A stretch of 28,003 nt of DNA from CAWULT01 sp963923455 (GTDB lineage Bacteria > Acidobacteriota > Vicinamibacteria > Vicinamibacterales > UBA2999): contig CAWULT010000059.1 in assembly GCA_963923455.1 (NCBI GenBank), forward strand, positions 1-28,003, given 5' to 3'. Made by a program: the position numbers and the translations under genes. Shown piece by piece: positions 1 to 7,550 of the stretch (position 1 is the first letter of the stretch; each line of letters starts with the position of its first letter). A model generated the notes under the pieces. It was given only the letters and a program-made list of their open reading frames with translations. It was not told the DNA's origin and did no database searches.

Positions 1-144
1 GACGATTTGAGGCTCTTCCTCGCGGGGCAGGGCCACGACGGCGTAGGTGCCCAGCAGCAGCGACGCCAGAATCGCGAGCGGCGTGAGTTTCGAGTGCATG
101 AACGCCGCTGCGAGGCGGCCGGCCATGCCGAGTCGGGGTGTCAT
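1..144 (-). CDS. RND efflux permease, N-terminal fragment
   Basis: This is the first 48 codons of an inner-membrane RND (resistance-nodulation-division) pump, cut by the window edge. The translation begins MTPRLGMAGRLAAAF, continues through a hydrophobic first membrane segment (about residues 21-38) and reaches LPREEEPQIV. That last motif is the typical junction between the first helix and the periplasmic porter domain of AcrB/CzcA-type permeases. The ATG overlaps the stop codon of the upstream membrane-fusion gene by four bases (ATGA), so the pump should be translationally coupled to it. In the family this proton-driven subunit carries the substrate; the substrate cannot be told from this fragment. 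Everything after residue 48 lies outside the window. Confidence 0.88.
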   Translation of the reverse strand, partial: MTPRLGMAGRLAAAFMHSKLTPLAILASLLLGTYAVVALPREEEPQIV

Positions 145-1334
145 CGGCCTGCTCCAGTCGTCGTGCCCCCGGCCACCGGCGCACCATCGGTGAGGGCGGG
201 CGCCGGGCTGGTCACGACCGTGTCGCCGGCCGCCACGCCGGCGAGGATCTCCGTGCGGCCGCCGGCCTCGCTGCCGAGGACCACCGGCCGCAGGTGCGCC
301 CGTCCGTCCGGCGCGGTGACGAAGACGAACGTCAGCTGCCCGCGGCGGACGATCGCGGTGCTCGCGACGGTCAAGGCCCTGCGGACGGGCCCGGCGAGCC
401 GTGTCCGGCCGAAGGTGCCGGGCCTGGCCATGACGCCGGCCGGGAGCTCGATCGTGACGACGAAGCTGTGCGAGGCGGGGTCGCTGCGGCCGATCTCGCC
501 GATGGTGCCCGCCTGCCAGGCGCCGTCGCCGCCGTCGATCCGGACGTCGACCCGCTGGCCGATGCGCAGGCCCGTGGCCCGCGTGTCGTCGATGTCGACC
601 TCGAGCCGCAGCGCGCCGGTGTCCTCCACGACGAGCAGGGGAGCGCCCGGCACCGCCATCGAGCCGGGGTCGGCGTGCCGCTCGGTGACGATGCCGTCGA
701 ACGGCGCCGTCAGCACCGCGTAGCCCGCCCCGATCGCCGCCGTGTCGGCCGCGGCCCGCGCCGCGTCCCGCGACGCACCGGCGGCGACGGTCCGGGCCCG
801 CGCCGTGGCGGCCTGGGCCTCCGCCGCATCGAGCGCGGCCGTCGCTTGATCCAGTTCCTGCGCGGTCGCGGAGCGGCTCGCGTGCAGGTCGCGGATGCGC
901 GCGTGCGTCGCGCGGGCCAGCGTGAGCTGCGCGTCGGCCGCCGCCGTCTCCGACTCGGCGGCCCTGGCGCTCTCGACCGCGGCCGTCAGGGTCGCGGCGG
1001 CGCCCGCCTGCCGCGCCGCCAGTTCGCGCGCGTCGAGCGTGACGAGGGTCGCGCCGCGGCGCACGCGGTCGCCGGCCTTGACCGCGACGGTCTGGACTGG
1101 CGCCATGACCCGGCTGGCGACGAGCGCCGTGGCCCGGGCCCTGACGACGCCGCCCGCCTCTGCGTACGACGGCAGCTCCGCCTCGACCACGCGGTCCACG
1201 CTGATGGTGACCGGGGCGGGCGTCGCCTGCTCGGGCGCCTCGGACGGGGCGGCGCACCCGGCGGCGACGATCGAGGCGCCCAGCACGAGGGACGGGAAAG
1301 CGGTACGAGTCACGGTGATTCCTCTCTTCGTCAT
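141..1334 (-). CDS. RND efflux membrane-fusion (periplasmic adaptor) lipoprotein
   Basis: A 397-residue adaptor that should bridge the RND permease and the TolC-like outer membrane channel. The start MTKRGITVTRTAF is followed by a hydrophobic stretch and a lipobox ending AAGC (Cys about 27), so it is probably lipid-anchored. Next come a barrel-sandwich half-motif (VMAPVQTVAVKAGDRVRRG), a long Ala-rich coiled-coil hairpin (about 115-200), the second half-motif (LTAPFDGIVTERHADPGSM) and a beta-barrel/membrane-proximal region. The length fits the HlyD/AcrA family. The chosen ATG overlaps the TolC gene stop by four bases, and its own stop overlaps the permease start the same way. The open frame runs further upstream, but that part lies inside the TolC gene in another frame and is not coding. 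Confidence 0.93.
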   Translation of the reverse strand: MTKRGITVTRTAFPSLVLGASIVAAGCAAPSEAPEQATPAPVTISVDRVVEAELPSYAEAGGVVRARATALVASRVMAPVQTVAVKAGDRVRRGATLVTLDARELAARQAGAAATLTAAVESARAAESETAAADAQLTLARATHARIRDLHASRSATAQELDQATAALDAAEAQAATARARTVAAGASRDAARAAADTAAIGAGYAVLTAPFDGIVTERHADPGSMAVPGAPLLVVEDTGALRLEVDIDDTRATGLRIGQRVDVRIDGGDGAWQAGTIGEIGRSDPASHSFVVTIELPAGVMARPGTFGRTRLAGPVRRALTVASTAIVRRGQLTFVFVTAPDGRAHLRPVVLGSEAGGRTEILAGVAAGDTVVTSPAPALTDGAPVAGGTTTGAGR

Positions 1335-2662
1335 GGAGTGCGGCCGAGGGCTCGGCGCAGGTGGGCCTGGCCGACCATCACGTCCACCCGTGCCGCCGTG
1401 GCGCGGGCCTCGGCGTCGAGGACGGCGGTGGACGCCTGGAGCACGTCGGTGACGCCGGCCAGTCCCGCGTCGAACCGGTTGCGGATGATGCGCTGGCTCT
1501 CGCGCGCCTGTTCGACGGCGGCGAGCCCCGTGGCGCGTCGTGCCTGCGCGGCCTCGAGCCGTCGCGTCGCGGTGAGCACGTCGAGCTGCGCCGCCGACAT
1601 CGCGGCGGCCTGTTCCGAACGGGCGCGCGCGGCCGCGGCCGCGGCCGCCGCCCGCCTGGCCAGATCCGCGCCTCCGAGCGAGAACGTCCACCGCAGCTCT
1701 CCGCCGACGATCCAGTTCGAGGTACGGTCGTTGATGCGCGTGCCGCTCACGTCGACGGCGGCCTGGGCGCCGACCTGGGGAAACAGCGTCGCCCGCGCGG
1801 CCGTGACGCCGGCCTCGGCACCCCTGGCGGCGGCGGACGCGCGCGCCAGGTCCGGCCGCTTGCGTGCCGCCTCGGCGAAGAGGTCGGCCAGCGGAACCGT
1901 GGCCGCTGGCGCGGTGGCCTCGACGGGCTCGGCCACCGCGAAGTCGCGATCGAGTGGACTGCCGGTCAGCTGGTTCAGCTGCCCGCGGGCGACGGCCAGG
2001 TCGCCCCCCGCGCGAATCACGCGCTCCTCGAGGTCTGCGACGTGCACGCGCAGCGTCAGGACGTCGGCGTCGGTGGCGAGGCCTGCGGTGCGACGGCGTT
2101 CGGCGCGCGCCACGTCTTCGCGGGCCGACTCGAGGCCGCTCTCGGCGGCGCGCCGCGCGGCCTGTGCCGCCAGCACCCGGCCGTAGGCCTCGCTGACGGA
2201 CACCGCGATTCCCGCCGCCGTCTCGTCCAGGGTCGCACGGGCCACCTCGACGGCGTGGGCCGCCGCGGTGGCGCCGGCACGCCGCTGGCCGCCGTCGAAG
2301 AGCACCTGCTCCACGCCCACGCTCGTGCGGAAAAAGCCGACGGGGTTGGGGTGATTCAGGGCGTCGATGGCGAAGTTCGACGCGGCAAACCGCCGCGCCG
2401 ACAGCAGCGAGCTGAACACGAAGACGGGCTGGTCGCCCCGTTGCCAGGACTCGCTCACCGAGACCCGGGGAGCCAAGGCCGCGACCGCCTGGCGGCGGCC
2501 CGCCCCAGCCTCGTCGACCGAGGCGCGGGCCGCGTGCAGGGTCTGGTTGTGCGCCAGGGCGTCCTGCACCGCTCTCTCGAGTGGCAGGACGTCCTGGGCT
2601 CGCGCGGCCCCGGTCGACCCGAGGACGAGCGTCAGCAGCAGGAGGAAGGGTTTGTGGCGCAT
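1331..2662 (-). CDS. TolC-family outer membrane efflux protein
   Basis: A 443-residue outer membrane factor forming the exit duct of the tripartite pump. The start at MRHKPFLLLLTLVLG gives a clean signal peptide with likely cleavage after ARA-Q (about residue 23); a longer frame of 30 more residues exists but lacks secretion features. The mature part has the internal duplication of TolC proteins: two long Ala/Arg-rich helical regions with repeated patterns such as ALAHNQTLHAARASVDEAG and, in the second half, FAEAARKRPDLARASAAARG. The C-terminal half contains GGELRWTFSLGG, a beta-strand region. It is first in the efflux operon and divergent from the ECF sigma gene, with 62 bases between the start codons. 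A small inverted repeat sits immediately before its start codon. Confidence 0.93.
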   Translation of the reverse strand: MRHKPFLLLLTLVLGSTGAARAQDVLPLERAVQDALAHNQTLHAARASVDEAGAGRRQAVAALAPRVSVSESWQRGDQPVFVFSSLLSARRFAASNFAIDALNHPNPVGFFRTSVGVEQVLFDGGQRRAGATAAAHAVEVARATLDETAAGIAVSVSEAYGRVLAAQAARRAAESGLESAREDVARAERRRTAGLATDADVLTLRVHVADLEERVIRAGGDLAVARGQLNQLTGSPLDRDFAVAEPVEATAPAATVPLADLFAEAARKRPDLARASAAARGAEAGVTAARATLFPQVGAQAAVDVSGTRINDRTSNWIVGGELRWTFSLGGADLARRAAAAAAAARARSEQAAAMSAAQLDVLTATRRLEAAQARRATGLAAVEQARESQRIIRNRFDAGLAGVTDVLQASTAVLDAEARATAARVDVMVGQAHLRRALGRTP

Positions 2663-2682
2663 CCTGCACCCACAGATGCAGG
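2663..2682. promoter_or_regulatory. Inverted repeat abutting the TolC gene start
   Basis: CCTGCA and TGCAGG (2663-2668 and 2677-2682) form a perfect 6-base inverted repeat with an 8-base loop. It lies directly next to the ATG of the minus-strand efflux operon and covers the place where its ribosome-binding site must be. It could be an RNA hairpin masking the site or an operator. Role is inferred from position only. Confidence 0.35.
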
Positions 2683-2709
2683 AAGTCCGGTTTGGTGACA
2701 GCGGCCGGG

Positions 2710-2715
2710 TAGAAT
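2710..2715 (+). promoter_or_regulatory. Candidate -10 box of the ECF sigma gene
   Basis: TAGAAT (five of six matches to TATAAT) ends nine bases before the GTG start of the sigma gene. A transcript starting about seven bases after the box would have almost no leader. No convincing -35 element is visible at 16-18 bases spacing, and no Shine-Dalgarno sequence lies before the GTG. Confidence 0.45.
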
Positions 2716-2724
2716 CGTCGGGCT

Positions 2725-3342
2725 GTGACCGATTCCGCCAAGCCGCATCCATCGACCGACGACCCGGTCCGGCGGGAGTACGCGGACCTGGTCCGTCGGG
2801 CTGCCCACGGTGATGCCGCGGCCATGGAACGGTTGCTGGTGCGCGCGCAGGAGGTGGCCTACCGGGTGAGCCTGCTGGTGTGCGGCCACCCTCAGGACGC
2901 CGAGGACGTGATGCAGGATGCGCTGCTCAAGACGTACAGTCACGTCGGGTCCATCGCGGATCCCGAGGCCTTCCGGACGTGGCTCTACCGCACCGTGCGC
3001 AACGCCTGCCTCATGAGGCGCCGTCGCCGCGTGCACGAGCCGAGAGGCATGCTGTCGATCGAGCAAGGGGCGTCCTCGGGCGAGAGTGGGCCCGGCGCGC
3101 TCGAGGTACCCGATACCGCCCAGCCGGCCGATCGCCAGCTGGTCAACGCCTGGCTGGGGGAGCGCTTGCGGGGTGCCCTGCGCTCGCTGCCGGCCACGCT
3201 GCGCGCCATCGTGGTGCTGCGGGACATCGAAGGGCTGTCGACGCGCGAGGTGGCGGAGATCACGCAGATCTCGGAGGCCAACGTGAAGACGCGCCTGCAT
3301 CGCGCGCGCACGCTGCTGCGGCGCCAGTTGGAGGACGTGTGA
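2725..3342 (+). CDS. ECF-type RNA polymerase sigma factor
   Basis: A 205-residue extracytoplasmic-function sigma factor with only regions 2 and 4. Region 2 (about 20-95) includes the hallmark HPQDAEDVMQDALLKTY and FRTWLYRTVRNACLMRRRR. After an acidic linker, region 4 (about 148-203) has LRSLPATLRAIVVLRDIEGL and the helix-turn-helix STREVAEITQISEANVKTRL. The GTG start is chosen because it follows a -10-like TAGAAT and no better start precedes region 2. The next gene, two bases downstream, is a short zinc-finger anti-sigma, the standard partner. The divergent efflux operon is a plausible target or neighbour, but I cannot show a shared promoter motif. Confidence 0.93.
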   Translation: MTDSAKPHPSTDDPVRREYADLVRRAAHGDAAAMERLLVRAQEVAYRVSLLVCGHPQDAEDVMQDALLKTYSHVGSIADPEAFRTWLYRTVRNACLMRRRRRVHEPRGMLSIEQGASSGESGPGALEVPDTAQPADRQLVNAWLGERLRGALRSLPATLRAIVVLRDIEGLSTREVAEITQISEANVKTRLHRARTLLRRQLEDV

Positions 3343-3344
3343 CC

Positions 3345-3599
3345 ATGAACGCTGACGCCTGCACCGCGACGATGGCGCGCATCGACGCCGCGCTCGACGG
3401 GGACCTCGATGCCGCGGAGTGCCGGGCCATCGATGCGCACTGCCAGACGTGCGCCGCCTGCGCGACGCTGGTGGGTGGCCTGAGGCAGACCGTCGGCTTG
3501 TGCCGGGACGTGGGCGCGGCGCCGCTTCCGGAGGATGTCCGGAGGCGGGCGCAGTCGCAGGTGCGCCGGCTGCTGCGAGGGCAGTCCGCGCGGGAGTGA
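3345..3599 (+). CDS. Short zinc-finger anti-sigma factor
   Basis: An 84-residue protein starting two bases after the sigma factor stop. It contains the ZAS signature H-x3-C-x2-C (His32, Cys36, Cys39, in AHCQTCAAC) inside a small helical domain. Family knowledge: such domains bind a zinc ion and clamp ECF sigma regions 2 and 4; in some, thiol oxidation releases the sigma factor. There is no membrane segment, so it should be cytoplasmic, unlike the usual membrane-spanning anti-sigmas. Cys6, Cys25, Cys33 and Cys53 are extra cysteines that could matter for redox sensing. The C-terminus is Arg-rich. Function is assigned from the motif and the operon context. Confidence 0.85.
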   Translation: MNADACTATMARIDAALDGDLDAAECRAIDAHCQTCAACATLVGGLRQTVGLCRDVGAAPLPEDVRRRAQSQVRRLLRGQSARE

Positions 3600-3611
3600 C
3601 GGGGGCCGCGG

Positions 3612-4166
3612 CTACTTCGGCGGCTCGGGGTACCAGTACTTCTTGTGGCAGTTCTCGCAGGCTGCGTCGATGCCCTCGCCGGCGTTGAGCAGGGCCTCGC
3701 CGTCCTTGGCCTCGGCGGCTCTCACTGCGATCATCGTCGCGTCGTGCAGGCCCTGCGACAGCTTCATCCAGCTCTCGCGGTCGGCCTCGAAGATCTTCTC
3801 GATCTGTTCGGGTTCGAGCTCGATGCCGGGGTTCTCGGACTTGACGCCGGGCTTGGCGATGCGCCGGCCGTCCATCCGAAGCAGGTTGGTGGCTTCGACC
3901 AGACTGATGGCGGCGTGGCGCACCTTGGTCCACTCCTCGTCGGTCTTCGGCATGCGCTCTTCGGTGCCGGTCTTGGTCACGACCGTGGCGACCGAGTTCC
4001 AGATGAAGTCCGCGTTCGGATCCACGATCCCGAGCATGATGTCCTGCACGGTGGCGACCGGGTCGAACGGCGACTTGACCGGTGGCGGCTCCGGCGCGGG
4101 CTGGCTGCACGCGGACACGACGACCGCGGACGCGATGACCGTGGCCATCCACATGGACTTTCCCAT
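3612..4166 (-). CDS. Cytochrome c (class II-like) lipoprotein
   Basis: A 184-residue exported protein with one haem-binding motif very near the C-terminus: CENCH, Cys170, Cys173, His174, followed by KKYWYPEPPK. A C-terminal CxxCH after a helical bundle is the layout of class II cytochromes c (c' and c556). The N-terminus MGKSMWMATVIASAVVVSAC ends in a lipobox with Cys20, so it is likely lipid-anchored in the periplasm. A good Shine-Dalgarno (GGGAGAG) precedes the ATG. It converges on the anti-sigma gene with 12 bases between stops, and starts divergently from the HEAT-repeat gene. Electron partner unknown. Confidence 0.85.
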   Translation of the reverse strand: MGKSMWMATVIASAVVVSACSQPAPEPPPVKSPFDPVATVQDIMLGIVDPNADFIWNSVATVVTKTGTEERMPKTDEEWTKVRHAAISLVEATNLLRMDGRRIAKPGVKSENPGIELEPEQIEKIFEADRESWMKLSQGLHDATMIAVRAAEAKDGEALLNAGEGIDAACENCHKKYWYPEPPK

Positions 4167-4243
4167 CGTCTCTCCCTTCTGCTGGTCGGCCGGTGTGGCG
4201 CCCGGTCCCGGGGGACAGAGTAGCCTCAACACCACGGCCGTTC

Positions 4244-4271
4244 CCTGAAGAATTCCTGAATTTCTCTTCAG
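4244..4271. repeat. Nested direct and inverted repeats in a divergent intergenic region
   Basis: CCTGAA occurs twice with an 11-base period (4244-4249, 4255-4260). CTGAAGA (4245-4251) is also the exact inverse of TCTTCAG (4265-4271), with ATTC-CT-GAAT inside. The element is an AT-rich island in GC-rich DNA, between the divergent cytochrome c and HEAT-repeat genes and overlapping the place of the latter's -35 box. An operator is the simplest reading. No regulator can be named. Confidence 0.4.
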
Positions 4272-4295
4272 TCGCCGGGGGAAGGCCCCGATAAT
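4267..4295 (+). promoter_or_regulatory. Candidate promoter of the HEAT-repeat gene
   Basis: GATAAT at 4290-4295 resembles a -10 box, with a weak TTCAGT at 4267-4272 spaced 17 bases away. The box ends ten bases before the GTG start at 4306, so the mRNA would be nearly leaderless. The -35 hexamer overlaps the repeat element at 4244-4271, so a protein bound there would block the polymerase. Confidence 0.45.
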
Positions 4296-4305
4296 ACGCC
4301 CGAGA

Positions 4306-6366
4306 GTGCACGAACCGTCTTCGAGGCCGGCGGGCAGCACGTTGTCGCGGGAGGTCCACGAGTTCCTCGTGGACTTTTCGGTGGCGTTGCATCGGCATTC
4401 GATGTACCCGGCCGGCCATCCCGCGCTCGAGCCCGCCGTGGCCGCCGTCGTCCGCCGGGCTGGACGCCTGTTCGAGACGCGCCCTGGCCTCGCCTTCGGG
4501 GTCGCACGCCGCCGCCTCCTGGTCGACGGCGTCGCCACCGATCCTGGCCAGCCGGTCCTCTCGCGGCTGGCTGAAGCGCTCCATGGCCATCACCTCGGCG
4601 CCGTCAGTCTCTTTCCTGGGCTCGACACGGCGGAGCTGGTCGACGCGCTGCGGATCCTGTCGGCCGACGCGGGCCAGGGCGGCGCGATCGGGCTTCAGCC
4701 GAGCCGACTCGAATGGCCGCACCTGCGGTTGCACCCGTTGAGCTTCGAGGGGCTCGCGATCGTCGGGGCGCCGACGGGGACGGCGGTGGATGGTGCCGCG
4801 GCCGGGGCCCGGCACGACCTGTGGTCCAGCCTCGCGCGCGTCGCGCTCGCCTCCGACCCTGGCGCCGAGGCCGCGGAGGACCCGTCGACCCTGGCGCGGG
4901 CCATCGAGGGCCACGAACAGGCGCACGGCTATGACACGGCCGTGGCCGACCAGCTCGCGCGGATCGCGCACGACCTGCGGTCCGCGGAGGGGGGGGACGG
5001 CGAGGCGTTGCGGCGCCACGTCTCTGACCTGATTGCCTCTCTGCGGCCCGAGACGCTCCGTCGGCTGCTGGAGATGGGCGGCGACGCCGCCCGCCGGGGC
5101 GCCTTCGTGCGTGACGCGGTGCACGGCATGGCCGTCGACGCGGTCGTCGACATCCTTCGGGCGGCAGGCGAGGCGGGCGGCCAGACGATCTCGCACGGCC
5201 TCGTCCGCATGCTCGCGAAGCTGGCCGCGCACGCCGAGGCCGGCCCCGCGCCGGCCCGGGCGCTCGCCGAGCACGCGCTGCGGGATCAGGCGCAGGCGTT
5301 GCTGCGCGACTGGCAGCTGGAGGACCCGAATCCGGAGGCCTACGGTGGCGTGCTGCAGCACCTGGCGACGTCGGTCCGCGCCGGGGAAGGCGGGCCCCTG
5401 AAGGACGGCCGCGACGACGGAGCCGCCGACCCGCTGGGTATCGTCGAGATGAGCCTCGAGACGGGGGCGACCGGCCCGCAGCTCGACCGGTCGGTGGATC
5501 GGCTCGTGCGCCAGGGGCGCCTGCCCGCGATCCTCACGGTGCTCGAATCACCGCCGAAGGCCGGACGCGTCGTGGCCGACGCAGTGCTCGCGCGGTTGCT
5601 CGAGCCCGCGATGCTCCGCGCGTTGACGGACCGCGACCCGCTCGACGCGGCGAGTCTCGACCTGTTGCTGCCGTTCATGTACGCAGCCGAGTACGAAGTG
5701 CTGCTCGACGCCCTGGTCGACTCGCCCAGCCGTGTGACGCGGCGCAAGCTGATGGACCGCCTGGCCCGGGCCCACGTCGACATCAGCCGTCCGATCGTGC
5801 GCCGGCTCGAGCAGGGGCCGTGGTACGTCCAGCGCAACATGCTGATCCTGCTCGAGCGCACCGGCCGCGTGCCCGCCGGGTTCTCGCCGGAGCCGTGGAC
5901 CCGGCACCCGGATCCGCGCGTGCGCCACGAGGCCATCCGGCTGCAGCTGGCGATCCCCGAGGAGCGGGACCTCGCGGCGCGGCTCGCACTCGACGACGGC
6001 GACACGAAGATCGTGCTGCATGCCCTGGCGGCCATCCAGCACGACTGCCCGCCGAACTTCGCCGAGCGCGTGGCGCGCGTGGCGATCGACCCGGCCTTCG
6101 ACGACGAGCTGCGGCGCCTCGCCGTCGTGACGCTGGCGCCGCTGCGCCAGCGGCAGGCGCTCGAGGCGCTGCTGCAGATCGTCGACGGCGGGAAGACCCT
6201 GCTCGGACGCGCGAAGCTGGCGGCCAAGTCGCCCGTCGTGCTCGCGGCGCTGCGCGCGCTCGCCGGCAGCTGGGCCGCCGATGGCCGTGCCCGCCCGTTC
6301 CTGGCCCTCGCGGCCGACTCCTCGGATCCCGACGTCCGGACGGCCGTCCGGACTCTGCCCGCATGA
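4306..6366 (+). CDS. HEAT-repeat protein with an N-terminal module shared with the next gene
   Basis: A 686-residue protein, predicted cytoplasmic (no signal peptide or membrane helix). Residues about 15-125 form a module with the motif FLVDFSVALHRHSMYPAGHP, similar to FLNAFAQALSVMTLYPEGHP at the start of the following HD-GYP protein. The middle is helical with Arg/Asp-rich loops. From about residue 440 to the end are helical repeats of HEAT type, for example DPRVRHEAIRLQLA, DTKIVLHALAAI and DDELRRLAVVTLAPLR. HEAT arrays usually scaffold protein contacts. The GTG start follows a GATAAT box. Its stop overlaps the start of the HD-GYP gene (ATGA), so the two are probably coupled and may act in one complex. 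Precise role unknown. Confidence 0.85.
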   Translation: MHEPSSRPAGSTLSREVHEFLVDFSVALHRHSMYPAGHPALEPAVAAVVRRAGRLFETRPGLAFGVARRRLLVDGVATDPGQPVLSRLAEALHGHHLGAVSLFPGLDTAELVDALRILSADAGQGGAIGLQPSRLEWPHLRLHPLSFEGLAIVGAPTGTAVDGAAAGARHDLWSSLARVALASDPGAEAAEDPSTLARAIEGHEQAHGYDTAVADQLARIAHDLRSAEGGDGEALRRHVSDLIASLRPETLRRLLEMGGDAARRGAFVRDAVHGMAVDAVVDILRAAGEAGGQTISHGLVRMLAKLAAHAEAGPAPARALAEHALRDQAQALLRDWQLEDPNPEAYGGVLQHLATSVRAGEGGPLKDGRDDGAADPLGIVEMSLETGATGPQLDRSVDRLVRQGRLPAILTVLESPPKAGRVVADAVLARLLEPAMLRALTDRDPLDAASLDLLLPFMYAAEYEVLLDALVDSPSRVTRRKLMDRLARAHVDISRPIVRRLEQGPWYVQRNMLILLERTGRVPAGFSPEPWTRHPDPRVRHEAIRLQLAIPEERDLAARLALDDGDTKIVLHALAAIQHDCPPNFAERVARVAIDPAFDDELRRLAVVTLAPLRQRQALEALLQIVDGGKTLLGRAKLAAKSPVVLAALRALAGSWAADGRARPFLALAADSSDPDVRTAVRTLPA

Positions 6367-7544
6367 GCGATCCGGTCCGCTTTCTCAACGCGTTCGCGCA
6401 GGCCCTATCGGTGATGACGCTCTATCCCGAGGGGCACCCGTCGCGCGAGCGCGCGGTCGACGCCGCATTCGAGGAGCTCCACGGCCTCAGCGCGGCGTCC
6501 GGTCCGCCGGTGTTCACGTTCCTGGACGACGAGGTGGTGTTTCGCCGCGAGCCGCTCCGCGACCTGAAGTCGTGGGAGTGGGGGCGGCGACTGGTGGCCT
6601 CCGGCATCGAGCGGCTCGAGTTCGAGCGCACGTTGTCGCGTGACGAGTTCGACGGCGTCCTGCAGGAGCTGCTCGCGCGCCTGATGCTGTCGGCGATCGA
6701 CTCCTCGGAGCGCCGCCAGATGCGCGCGCTCGGGGTCCGCTTCGGCGCCGTAGGCGTCGCGGGCGAGGATCCCGCACGCGAGGACGTGGCGGCCGATGTC
6801 ACGACGCTCGAGCTGTCGCTCGGTGCCGAGGCCGACACGTTCCGGTGGCTGCAGGAGTCGGTGCGCAGCCGGGGCGTGGTGCCGCTGCGCGAGGCCGAGG
6901 CCGTCGTCGGCTCGCTGTCGGTGGCGATGCACGGCGAGCGCCGCATGCTCCTGCCGCTCTTGCAGCTCAAGGAGTTCGACCAGTACACGACGACGCACTC
7001 ACTGAACGTCGCCGTGCTGGCGATGGGGCTCGCCGAGACGATCGGCTGCGGCCCCCGCGACATCCGGGCGATCGGCGTCGCCGGGCTGCTGCACGACATC
7101 GGCAAGGTCCGGATCCCGCTCGACGTGCTGACCAAGCCGGGCCGCCTGACCGACGCCGAACGGCTCCTGATGAACCAGCATCCCGTGGACGGCGCCCGCA
7201 TCATCCTGCAGAGCGAGGACGAGCTGGAGCTGGCGGCAACCGTGGCGTACGAGCACCACGTGATGATCAACGGCGGGGGGTACCCGGCCCGGCACTACGA
7301 CCGGCCGTGCGCGCTCGCGAGCCGGCTGGTGCACGTCTGTGACGTGTTCGATGCGCTCAGCACGCGGCGGCCCTACCGCGACGCGTGGCCCACGGAGAAG
7401 ACTCTGGCGTACCTCGAGGAGCGGGCCGGCGAGGAGTTCGACGCCGAGCTGGTGGCGCGCTTCGTGCGGACGATCCGTGACGGTCAGGCGCAGGTGCGGC
7501 AGCTGACCGACGCCACCGACCCGGGCGCGGACGCCGGGGCCTGA
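6363..7544 (+). CDS. HD-GYP-type phosphohydrolase with a variant GYP motif
   Basis: A 393-residue protein. Residues about 5-115 are the module shared with the preceding HEAT-repeat protein. The C-terminal half (about 200-380) is an HD domain: THSLNVAVLAMGLAE, then LLHDIGK with the His244-Asp245 pair, then HHVMINGGGYP at 298-308. Classic cyclic-di-GMP phosphodiesterases read HHE-x2-DG-x-GYP; here Glu is Val and Asp is Asn, while both His and GYP remain. It may therefore be weakly active, use another nucleotide, or act as a sensor. It overlaps the HEAT gene by four bases and meets a phosphatase gene tail-to-tail six bases on. The nearby exopolysaccharide genes make cyclic-di-GMP signalling a reasonable context. 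Confidence 0.88.
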   Translation: MSDPVRFLNAFAQALSVMTLYPEGHPSRERAVDAAFEELHGLSAASGPPVFTFLDDEVVFRREPLRDLKSWEWGRRLVASGIERLEFERTLSRDEFDGVLQELLARLMLSAIDSSERRQMRALGVRFGAVGVAGEDPAREDVAADVTTLELSLGAEADTFRWLQESVRSRGVVPLREAEAVVGSLSVAMHGERRMLLPLLQLKEFDQYTTTHSLNVAVLAMGLAETIGCGPRDIRAIGVAGLLHDIGKVRIPLDVLTKPGRLTDAERLLMNQHPVDGARIILQSEDELELAATVAYEHHVMINGGGYPARHYDRPCALASRLVHVCDVFDALSTRRPYRDAWPTEKTLAYLEERAGEEFDAELVARFVRTIRDGQAQVRQLTDATDPGADAGA

Positions 7545-7550
7545 CGGCCG

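Noticed and set aside
1335..2825. Upstream in-frame extension of the membrane-fusion gene
   Set aside because: It lies inside the TolC gene in a different frame; the ATG at 1334 has an adjacent lipobox and a 4-base overlap.
4200..4245. GGGAAC on the minus strand as an ECF sigma -35 element for the cytochrome c gene
   Set aside because: No matching ECF-type -10 is found at 16-17 bases spacing, so the link to the nearby sigma factor is not supported.
2632..5361. A minus-strand open frame of about 900 codons across the sigma, anti-sigma and HEAT genes
   Set aside because: Its translation is Arg/Pro/Gly-rich without any domain, and it crosses well supported genes; long antisense frames are expected at this GC content.
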